Source: Palsa-601 sp052146895 | Lineage (GTDB): Bacteria; Actinomycetota; Acidimicrobiia; Acidimicrobiales; Bog-793 | Reading direction: 5' to 3' | Assembly (NCBI GenBank): GCA_052146895.1 | Contig: JBKQLZ010000025.1 | Location: 1 to 12,477 of the forward strand | Length of the DNA stretch: 12,477 nucleotides | Shown: positions 1-5,340 of the stretch, one piece after another | Layout of the letters: the number at the start of each line of letters is the position of its first letter | How positions within the stretch are numbered: position 1 is the first letter of the stretch | Notes under the pieces: generated by a model | The model's input: only the letters and a program-made list of their open reading frames with translations | The model's database searches: none | What the model was told of the DNA's origin: nothing | Position numbers and translations under genes: made by a program

Positions 1-250
1 CACCGGCTGAGACATTCGGCACCACGCCCAAGTAGCCGCCGGAGGCTGGGACCGCGGGCAAGCTGAGCCCTGCCGAGCGGGGAGAGACGGCTGCGTCGCC
101 ATTGCGTGCTGCCTTTGCCTGAGCTCGGGCGTGCACTGTCGCGAGCATCGCAGCGCCGATGCCGGTGGCCACCAGGCTCAGGGCGGCGACCAGGACGAGC
201 AGAAGATGGAGTGGCGCAGCTTTCCGCCCCTCGCCCCGATTAACGCTCAA
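1..250 (-). CDS. N-terminus of a membrane-anchored or secreted protein (partial, TTG start)
   Basis: Reading leftward from a TTG at 250-248 gives 83 codons that run off the left edge without a stop. The first residues are MSVNRGEGRKAAP, a basic start. They are followed by a strongly hydrophobic stretch (about residues 14-37, LHLLLVLVAALSLVATGIG and on) and then an Ala/Arg-rich, later Ser/Pro/Gly-rich segment (PAVPASGGYLGVVPN). This is the pattern of a signal peptide or single N-terminal membrane anchor with an extracytoplasmic remainder. An AGGGAG ribosome-binding site at 260-265 sits 9 bases before the TTG and decides the start. The gene is divergent from the ribbon-helix-helix gene at 350. 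The family cannot be named because only the leader and a linker-like segment are visible. Confidence 0.7.
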   Translation of the reverse strand, partial: MSVNRGEGRKAAPLHLLLVLVAALSLVATGIGAAMLATVHARAQAKAARNGDAAVSPRSAGLSLPAVPASGGYLGVVPNVSAG

Positions 251-259
251 CTGGCCCGT

Positions 260-265
260 CTCCCT
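260..265 (-). promoter_or_regulatory. Ribosome-binding site for the TTG-started gene
   Basis: On the minus strand AGGGAG lies 9 bases upstream of the TTG at 250. It is the clearest Shine-Dalgarno in this region and is the reason for choosing a rare TTG start. A TAGCAT hexamer at 284-289 (minus strand) is a plausible -10 box for the same gene, but I see no convincing -35 box. Confidence 0.6.
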
Positions 266-297
266 GAAGATTGAATTTCCACGATGCTACATTGCGG

Positions 298-327
298 GGT
301 TTGCGCGCGTAAGCGCGCGCACAAACC
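298..327. repeat. Long imperfect inverted repeat in the divergent promoter region, candidate operator
   Basis: The arms are GGTTTGCGCGCG (298-309) and, after a short centre, GCGCGCGCACAAACC (313-327). The right arm read in reverse is GGTTTGTGCGCGCGC, so the arms match apart from a two-base insertion. The repeat lies 22 bases before the ATG of the ribbon-helix-helix gene and just upstream of its probable -10 box, where a bound dimer or tetramer would block transcription. Ribbon-helix-helix proteins commonly bind such palindromes in their own promoters. That this one does so is inference. An RNA hairpin is an alternative reading. Confidence 0.55.
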
Positions 328-337
328 ACCGTTCGGT

Positions 338-343
338 TAAGCT
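338..343 (+). promoter_or_regulatory. Possible -10 box giving a leaderless ribbon-helix-helix transcript
   Basis: TAAGCT ends 6 bases before the ATG at 350, and no Shine-Dalgarno is visible upstream of that ATG. A -10 box at this spacing would place the transcription start at or next to the start codon, as is common in actinomycetes. There is no recognisable -35 box; that position is occupied by the inverted repeat at 298-327. The call rests on one weak hexamer and its spacing. Confidence 0.35.
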
Positions 344-349
344 CTTTAC

Positions 350-553
350 ATGGGTCGACCGAGGTGCAGCGACGAACCGCGCGTGCTTACGGCAGTCCGC
401 CTGCCGGAGTCGTTACATCACGCCCTCCGCGAAGCAGCGGCCGTTCGCGACGTCTCGGCGAATCTCCTCGTGACTCGGGCGGTCTCGGACTTCCTGGGCC
501 AGCTTCCGTCTTTGGACCACGTGCTCGACACGAACGAGAAGGCCACCACGTGA
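350..553 (+). CDS. Small ribbon-helix-helix (CopG/Arc-like) DNA-binding protein
   Basis: The protein has 67 residues. Residues 11-49 have the ribbon-helix-helix layout: a short strand with alternating residues (RVLTAVRLPESL), then helix A (HHALREAAAVRD), a turn with a conserved-type Ser/Asn (VSANLL) and helix B (VTRAVSDFLGQL). Proteins of this fold dimerise through the strand and use it to contact the DNA major groove. Its stop codon overlaps the GTG of the methyltransferase gene (GTGA at 550-553), so the two are translationally coupled. In this position it probably acts as the control protein of the restriction-modification cassette, in place of the helix-turn-helix C protein of many Type II systems; this is inference. 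The candidate operator at 298-327 lies directly upstream. An antitoxin role is less likely because no toxin-like partner is adjacent. Confidence 0.75.
   Translation: MGRPRCSDEPRVLTAVRLPESLHHALREAAAVRDVSANLLVTRAVSDFLGQLPSLDHVLDTNEKATT
536..542 (+). promoter_or_regulatory. Ribosome-binding site of the methyltransferase gene
   Basis: GAGAAGG lies 7 bases before the GTG at 550, inside the end of the ribbon-helix-helix gene. It supports starting the methyltransferase at 550 rather than at the upstream in-frame GTG at 364, which would put some 60 residues across the whole ribbon-helix-helix gene in another frame. Confidence 0.6.
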
Positions 554-2019
554 GCATCGAGCCGCTGCCGGTCCCGCAGCCGTCCCGGGCGAGACGGTCG
601 ACCTCAACGGCACGCTTCGGTTCCTCGCGGAGGGAGAGCCACGACGCCTCGGCGTTCTACGAGCGATTCGTGTCGCCGGAGCTGTTGAAGGACTCGACTG
701 TCGCGCGGACCGAGAAGCTCGACGTGATCTATCAGGCCGACGCACGCGTCATGGCAGCTGTCGAGGACAACTCAGTGGCACTCGTGGTGACGTCGCCCCC
801 GTACTTCGCGGGAAAGGAGTACGAGGAGAGCCTCGGCGAAGACGGTGTGCCGGCCACATACTTCGAGTACCTCGGTCTGCTTCACGACGTCTTCGGGGAG
901 TGCAAGCGGGTGCTCGAGCCCGGCGGCCGTATCGCCGTCAACGTCGCAAACCTCGGCAGGCGCCCCTACCGCTCGCTCTCAGGTGACGTGACCGAGATCC
1001 TGCAGGACCTCGGCTTGCTGCTCCGTGGCGAGGTCGTCTGGTGGAAGGGCCGCGCTGCCGGTGGCTCGTGCGCGTGGGGGACCTTCCAGAGGCCGAGCAA
1101 CCCGGTCCTCCGCGACGTGACGGAGAGGATCGTGATCGCGAGCAAGGGCCGGTTCGACCGGGCGCTCAAGCCTGAGGAGCGGATGCGAGCTGGCCTTCCC
1201 TCGACGGCGACAATCTCCCGGGATGAATTCCTCGAGGCGACGACCGACTTGTGGGAGATCCCACCCGAGAGCGCCACGCGGGTGAACCATCCTGCGCCCT
1301 TCCCCGTGGAGCTCCCGACTCGCTTGATCGATCTGTACACCTACAGAGACGACCTTGTCCTCGACCCCTTCATCGGCTCGGGGACGACAGCGATCGCGGC
1401 GCTGAGGACCGAGCGACACTTCATCGGTTACGACACCGACGCGTCCTACTGCGACCAGGCTCGAAAGCGGATCACGGAAGAGGACGAGAGACTCAGTCGC
1501 CAGGCGTCTCTACCTTCCGATCCGATTCGGGTTGATCTCCCGGCGGTCCCTCGGGCCGAGGACGGTGAGGACTTCCAAGCCCGCGCCGTTAGGGAAGGCA
1601 GGCTCGCGAAGGAGATCGCTCGGGCTGTACTCGAGAAATGCGGATTCTCTGAAATACGAGCTGACGTCAAGCTCGCGGGGATCGGTATCGAGCTCAACTT
1701 TGTCGCCCGCGACGCCGTCGGCCACGACTGGGCATTCGATGTGTCCGGTGCCTTCACCTCGAATCGTGCCGGTCTGAGGCGCACCGACACGCTCTGGAAG
1801 GCGCTCGGAAAGGCTGCCGTCCTGCATGAGAGTCGAGGCACCGAGCTGCCTCTCGTGCTCCTCACGACGGACGCCCCCGCACGCAACAGTGCCGGCCACG
1901 CGGCCCTCCATGCGATGAGAGGACCGACGAAGGCGATCTACGACTTGATCGAGCTGCTCAGTCCCGCTGACACCGAACGCCTCCGTTCGTACGCGCTGCA
2001 GGGCCGCACCAACCGCTGA
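550..2019 (+). CDS. Beta-class site-specific DNA methyltransferase (N4-cytosine/N6-adenine type) with a C-terminal nuclease-fold-like domain
   Basis: The protein has 489 residues. Residues about 58-312 form an AdoMet-dependent amino-methyltransferase. Motif IV is TSPPY (81-85), HPAPFP (247-252) belongs to motif X, and motif I is DPFIGSGTT (272-280) followed by FIGYDTD. Catalytic motif before AdoMet motif is the beta-class order. SPPY is commonest in N4-cytosine enzymes, but N6-adenine is not excluded. About 170 residues follow the methylase core. In them, residues 345-440 carry two beta-like strands, IELNFVARD (379-387) and DWAFDVSG (393-400), then a helix (TLWKALGKAAVLHE). This resembles the strand-strand-helix core of PD-(D/E)XK nucleases, with D397-V-S399 where (D/E)-x-K would be expected, so the domain may be inactive or DNA-binding. 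The start is the GTG overlapping the upstream stop. A putative nuclease gene follows after 3 bases. The methyltransferase call is firm; the C-terminal fold is inference. Confidence 0.9.
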   Translation: MSIEPLPVPQPSRARRSTSTARFGSSRRESHDASAFYERFVSPELLKDSTVARTEKLDVIYQADARVMAAVEDNSVALVVTSPPYFAGKEYEESLGEDGVPATYFEYLGLLHDVFGECKRVLEPGGRIAVNVANLGRRPYRSLSGDVTEILQDLGLLLRGEVVWWKGRAAGGSCAWGTFQRPSNPVLRDVTERIVIASKGRFDRALKPEERMRAGLPSTATISRDEFLEATTDLWEIPPESATRVNHPAPFPVELPTRLIDLYTYRDDLVLDPFIGSGTTAIAALRTERHFIGYDTDASYCDQARKRITEEDERLSRQASLPSDPIRVDLPAVPRAEDGEDFQARAVREGRLAKEIARAVLEKCGFSEIRADVKLAGIGIELNFVARDAVGHDWAFDVSGAFTSNRAGLRRTDTLWKALGKAAVLHESRGTELPLVLLTTDAPARNSAGHAALHAMRGPTKAIYDLIELLSPADTERLRSYALQGRTNR

Positions 2020-2022
2020 CAG

Positions 2023-3018
2023 GTGCCGTCCGACCGCACGTTCGTAACCGAGCTCGCGACAGCCCTCGGAACGGTCGGCGGCGAGTCGCCCGGAGCGGTA
2101 CTGGCCGCGCAGCCTCGGATCTTCCGCAGTTTCAGCGAGAACGACTGGCAGCGTCTCACCGACCTGTGGCGATCGACGGAATACGGGACCGAGTTCGAGG
2201 CCGGGTGGGAGAACGGGCGGGCGTTCCTGCGGGCGCCTGACGCGCTCGGCGGGCGAATCCCGCGCTTGATCGAGTGGACGGGTGGCAGGCGGCCTCCCGG
2301 GGACGAGGTCGTGCCGGCGGACCTACGGATCGATCACGTGTACCTGGTGAGCTGCAAGTACCTCTCTCAGATCCTCCACAACCCGAGCCCGGCTCGGCTC
2401 GTGGAGGGCCTGCTGTCCACGGCGCCCGTGACTGACACCCGGGACTGGTACGTCCGCGCAGCGCCCGAGGAATACCAAGCCTTGTACGAGGCGTGCTCCG
2501 ATCTCGTCGGAGGAGGGCTGCCGATGTTCGCGATGAGCCTCGCGACACCGCAGCGCAAGATGTTGTCGGCCGTGCTGGCAGGAGGGTGGCCGCCCGGCGC
2601 AGAGGTCGCGTACGAGCGGCTCTGCGAGGCGGTGTCGACGGCGACAGCGCGCGAGTGGAGCGCTCGGATAACCCCAGCCAACGGCGAGGCAGTGCTCTGG
2701 CGGCTCTTGCGGATCGGGTCCGTCCCGTACTTCGTTCTCGGATCGAGCCGCCGCGGGTCCATGCGGCTCCGGATCGATACCCCGTGGGACTGGCGGCAGC
2801 AGTTCCGGCTGGATCGCTTCTCCGTCGAGGCTCAACCGGGCGGGCAGCCCCGCGTCGGATGGACTGCTGTCTGCGAGGAGCGGAGCTCCGGCGCCGAGCG
2901 GATCGTGAGTGGGCACGTCGAGATCCGGTGGAGCCACGGACGGTTTGCTCAGCCGCCGGAGGCCAAGGTCTACCTGGACTGCGCGCACGAGACGGTGCCG
3001 GGGTACCACCCCCTCTGA
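2023..3018 (+). CDS. Putative restriction endonuclease (PD-(D/E)XK-like), partner of the methyltransferase
   Basis: The protein has 331 residues and I do not recognise it as a named family. The notable segment is residues 92-123. A Gly-Asp-rich lead-in (PGDEVVPADLRID) with D100 and D104 runs straight into a hydrophobic strand ending in VSCKY, so that S110-x-K112 stands where (D/E)-x-K sits in PD-(D/E)XK enzymes, and ILHNPSP follows. Some Type II enzymes have substitutions at the acidic position before the lysine. An acidic helix (EYGTEFEAGWENG, 53-65) precedes it, and the C-terminal third is probably beta-rich (SMRLRIDTPW, GHVEIRWSHG). The GTG start lies 3 bases after the methyltransferase stop with no strong ribosome-binding site, which suggests reinitiation by ribosomes finishing the methylase and so nuclease made after protection. 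Function is inferred from position and the SCK motif. It could instead be another accessory factor of the cassette. Confidence 0.6.
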   Translation: MPSDRTFVTELATALGTVGGESPGAVLAAQPRIFRSFSENDWQRLTDLWRSTEYGTEFEAGWENGRAFLRAPDALGGRIPRLIEWTGGRRPPGDEVVPADLRIDHVYLVSCKYLSQILHNPSPARLVEGLLSTAPVTDTRDWYVRAAPEEYQALYEACSDLVGGGLPMFAMSLATPQRKMLSAVLAGGWPPGAEVAYERLCEAVSTATAREWSARITPANGEAVLWRLLRIGSVPYFVLGSSRRGSMRLRIDTPWDWRQQFRLDRFSVEAQPGGQPRVGWTAVCEERSSGAERIVSGHVEIRWSHGRFAQPPEAKVYLDCAHETVPGYHPL

Positions 3019-3032
3019 CGGGGCTTGCCGTC
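3017..3032. terminator. Short hairpin between convergent genes, weak terminator candidate
   Basis: GACGG (3017-3021) and CCGTC (3028-3032) can pair around a 6-base loop, in the 14-base gap between the convergent stops of the putative nuclease gene and the repeat-protein gene. It could serve both directions. The stem has only 5 pairs and no T-tract follows on either strand, so support is weak. Confidence 0.3.
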
Positions 3033-4208
3033 TCAGGACCCGATCAGATGCTCGAGGACGTCCCTGTGGGGTGACCAGGCAGCGAGGGCCTCGTGTATCT
3101 CGGTTGTGCCGTGCGTCGCGAGGTGTTGGTGGATTTCGGGCGGCGCCCCCGCATTACGGGCGATCGCTGCGCGTGTCCGCAGATCGTCGCGGCGAGAGAG
3201 CTCGGCGAGCGCCGACTCCGGAGTGGAGGGGTTGGCGGCTACCGAGGTCCGGACCCCGACATCCTCGTCACGCGCGAGCCGTCGCAGCACGGGTGGGAAG
3301 GAAGACCTCTTCGACGCGACCGCCCGGCGCACCTTCCATGAGCTGTCTGCACGGAGCAGCACTGAGACGTCGGCCGGACCGGCGGGGTTGGCCAGGAGAG
3401 CCAGCCGGACCGGCTCGCAGTCGTCATTGGCAAGTGCGTACAACAGGGCGTGTGGACACGCCGGATTGGCGGCGACCGCCCGCCGGTTCCCTTCATCGCC
3501 CGCGTGAGCCTCACTCACGATGCGCTGCCGGGCACACGAAGGGTGGCTGAGAGCCGCGCGCCGTACTCGAATGTTCTCGTCGTCCACGAGGAGGGCGATG
3601 ATCCACTGTGGACTGCGGGGATTGAGAGTCACCGCCAGCTTCACCTGCTCGTCCTGGTCCTTGGCGAGAGACCCGAGAACGGCCGGGGCGGTCGCCGGGT
3701 TGGCGGCAAGCGTGAGCCGGACCCAGAATTTCGCGCCGACGGCCTGACGCGTCAAGAGGTCCGGCGGCGTGGCCGGGTTCATGAGCACGAGTTGCCTCAC
3801 GCGGAACTCGCTGTCGCTCGCGAGCCTGCGCAGGATGTCGCTTGGGCAGTACACCGAACCTGCCAGGGCTGCACGTGTCGCCGGCTCGGGGTGGTCGGCG
3901 AACGACGCCCGCATGTCACTCGGGCAGAGCGGGCTCATCAGGGCACTGCACCGGACGTCCGCGTCCTCATCGCCGGCCAAGATGGCGACGACCTCCTCGG
4001 AGCACGCGATGTTGCCGGCGACCGCCGCCCTCACTCGGGAGTCGGCATCGTCCGCCAGGTCCCGGAGGAGCTCCTCGGGGCAGACGCGGTTGGCGGCGCC
4101 CACGTGTCGAATGTCCTCCGGCGCATCTCCGAGGAGGGTCGCGAGCAGGTCAGCTGGGCAGCGAGGGTTTCCGAGCATGGCCTCGACTACAGACGGCGTC
4201 GGTGTCAT
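3033..4208 (-). CDS. Leucine-rich repeat variant (LRV) solenoid protein, about 15 repeats of 26 residues
   Basis: The 391-residue protein consists almost entirely of one repeat with consensus VRxAVAxNPxCPxxLLxxLAxDxD. The period is strict. The residue after the NP-x step is Cys at 17, 43, 69, 95 and 121 and again at 225 and 251, all separated by multiples of 26, and the VR position recurs at 59, 85, 137, 163, 215, 267, 293 and 319. This is the LRV type of alpha-helical solenoid, related in style to HEAT repeats and usually a protein-binding scaffold. The described Azotobacter LRV protein carries an N-terminal Fe-S cluster domain; no separate Cys cluster precedes the repeats here. No signal peptide or membrane segment is seen, so it is probably cytoplasmic. 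ATG at 4208 begins 7 bases after the stop of the glycosyltransferase-like gene, so the two probably share a transcript. The partner and function are unknown. Confidence 0.85.
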   Translation of the reverse strand: MTPTPSVVEAMLGNPRCPADLLATLLGDAPEDIRHVGAANRVCPEELLRDLADDADSRVRAAVAGNIACSEEVVAILAGDEDADVRCSALMSPLCPSDMRASFADHPEPATRAALAGSVYCPSDILRRLASDSEFRVRQLVLMNPATPPDLLTRQAVGAKFWVRLTLAANPATAPAVLGSLAKDQDEQVKLAVTLNPRSPQWIIALLVDDENIRVRRAALSHPSCARQRIVSEAHAGDEGNRRAVAANPACPHALLYALANDDCEPVRLALLANPAGPADVSVLLRADSSWKVRRAVASKRSSFPPVLRRLARDEDVGVRTSVAANPSTPESALAELSRRDDLRTRAAIARNAGAPPEIHQHLATHGTTEIHEALAAWSPHRDVLEHLIGS

Positions 4209-4215
4209 CGCTGGC

Positions 4216-5169
4216 TCACGCCCGCACCGAGTCGGACGGCAGGGCGTAGGTCAGCTCGGCGGTCTCAGGGCTCGACCCCCCGTCGATCTCGCGCAGAGCG
4301 GAAGCGAGCTTGCGCGCGGCGGTGTCCTTGCCGCAGTTGGCCGAGAGCCACTCCCTCGGCCGGAAGGTGGAAGCAGTGAGGCACTCCTCGGCAACCTGCA
4401 CGACGTCGTGCTGGTCATCGAAGAAACGACCCGTCTCTTTGTTCACATACTTCCAACCACCAAGGATCTCGCGGTTGACGAGCACTGGCACGTCGAGAGC
4501 GAGCGCCTCGGTGATCACGCGGGGCGAGGCATCGAGCACATTGGGGAAGAAGACGAGGCGGGACCGCGCAATGCATCGCAAGAACTCCGACCACTCCAGC
4601 TTGGGTAGAACGTCGATGTTGGGGAGTTGCGGTACGTCCGGCACGTGCGCCCGACCGATGAGCAGGATTCGCAGGCCAAGCTCGGTCGCCATCCGCTCGA
4701 TGCAGGGCTTGGCCAAGGCCCAGTTCTTCTGTGTGTCGTTGAACCAGTTGGGCAGGCAGCTGTAGCAGAGGTCCCAGCGTCTTGGTGGTTGCCCTTCGCC
4801 GCACGCAATGCGCCATATCCGATCGGTATCGACGAAGTCGGAACCGCTGAGGAAGAAGCGGGGCCGATCAGGCGGGAGATAGAGGTCAGGCTCGCGGAAG
4901 CAGTAGGCCCACGCCTCGCAGGCTTCGACGGCTCGGTTCTTCCACCCGTCGGTCGGGTCCTGTCCCGGCCGGATACCGCCGTAGACGTCGTGAAGAAGCG
5001 GGAACGTCCCGAAGTGAGTGAAGCCGATCATGCGCCTGTTCGCGGCGAACTCGTCGAACTTGGCGAGGCCTGGGCCGCCGATCAAACCCCGAAGCATCGC
5101 GAAACCAGTCTCCCGCCCGCGCTCATCGACGAGGTACCGCAACGGCCAGGGCAACGAGGTCGCAGTCAC
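4216..5169 (-). CDS. Glycosyltransferase-like protein (GT-B fold, GT4-type C-terminal half)
   Basis: The protein has 317 residues and no signal peptide or membrane segment. The C-terminal half has the feel of a GT-B enzyme: a Rossmann-type strand LRILLIGRAH (166-175), a position-naming segment (LPNIDVLPKLEWSEFLRCIARSR), then DASPRVITEALALDVPVLVN (213-232), which matches the nucleotide-sugar-binding region with an E-x7-E-like helix, and TGRFFDD. The N-terminal half (THFGTFPLLHDVYGG, WDLCYSC) would bind the acceptor but is not diagnostic. The likely role is transfer of a sugar to a polysaccharide, lipid or protein; the substrate cannot be told. The GTG at 5169 is the first usable start, with only a poor ribosome-binding site. 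The open frame reaches to about 5275 without another convincing start. It leads the LRV gene by 7 bases. The family call is moderate; the pairing with LRV is unusual. Confidence 0.65.
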   Translation of the reverse strand: MTATSLPWPLRYLVDERGRETGFAMLRGLIGGPGLAKFDEFAANRRMIGFTHFGTFPLLHDVYGGIRPGQDPTDGWKNRAVEACEAWAYCFREPDLYLPPDRPRFFLSGSDFVDTDRIWRIACGEGQPPRRWDLCYSCLPNWFNDTQKNWALAKPCIERMATELGLRILLIGRAHVPDVPQLPNIDVLPKLEWSEFLRCIARSRLVFFPNVLDASPRVITEALALDVPVLVNREILGGWKYVNKETGRFFDDQHDVVQVAEECLTASTFRPREWLSANCGKDTAARKLASALREIDGGSSPETAELTYALPSDSVRA

Positions 5170-5340
5170 CTCGCGGGTTCTCAGGCTCGGCCCGTCAGCT
5201 GTTTCCGGGTCGTCTGGCGGTCGAAATACACCCGTCGCAGGCGATGCCCGAATCGTCGAAGTCGAAGAAGGCTGTCATCTGTTCGAGCGCTCCATGGATG
5301 ACCAGCCTGGCACACATTGAAAGCAGGCCAAAATGGGGGA
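5170..5340. promoter_or_regulatory. Divergent intergenic region between the glycosyltransferase-like and patatin genes
   Basis: This 171-base gap must hold the promoters of both divergent transcription units. I do not find a convincing -35/-10 pair on either strand. On the plus strand the last 12 bases read as a three-codon frame, ATG GGG GAG TGA (5333-5344), whose stop overlaps the patatin GTG; it may be chance. On the minus strand the gap contains the 40-codon candidate ORF listed separately. Confidence 0.4.
5195..5317 (-). CDS. Candidate small ORF of 40 residues upstream of the glycosyltransferase-like gene
   Basis: An ATG at 5317 (minus strand) opens a 40-codon frame ending in TGA at 5195-5197, 25 bases before the glycosyltransferase-like GTG. 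The product begins MCARLVIHGALEQ and includes TAFFDFDDSGIACDGC. Codon third positions are mostly G or C, as in real genes here, and the segment otherwise has no explanation. It has no recognisable domain and no clear ribosome-binding site. It could be a leader peptide, a small protein or chance. It lies in the divergent gap shared with the patatin gene. Confidence 0.2.
   Translation of the reverse strand: MCARLVIHGALEQMTAFFDFDDSGIACDGCISTARRPGNS

Noticed and set aside
364..549. Extending the methyltransferase upstream to the GTG at 364
   Set aside because: The extra 62 residues are Arg/Ser/Pro-rich shadow of the ribbon-helix-helix gene. The GTG at 550 has a ribosome-binding site and a GTGA overlap.
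350..553. The ribbon-helix-helix protein as an antitoxin of a toxin-antitoxin pair
   Set aside because: No small toxin-like gene is next to it. Its stop overlaps the methyltransferase start, which favours a control role in that operon.
2323..3009. A 228-codon minus-strand frame opposite the putative nuclease gene
   Set aside because: The product is Arg/Pro/His-rich without domains. The plus-strand frame is continuous with the operon and has a structured protein sequence.
3033..4208. The 78-base periodicity as a CRISPR array or DNA tandem repeat
   Set aside because: The repeat is conserved at protein level only; the DNA units differ too much, and there are no constant repeats with unique spacers.
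3450..4608. Long plus-strand open frames opposite the LRV and glycosyltransferase-like genes (3450-4379 and 3769-4608)
   Set aside because: They are antisense shadows in GC-rich DNA. The minus-strand frame shows a perfect 26-residue protein repeat, which fixes the coding strand.
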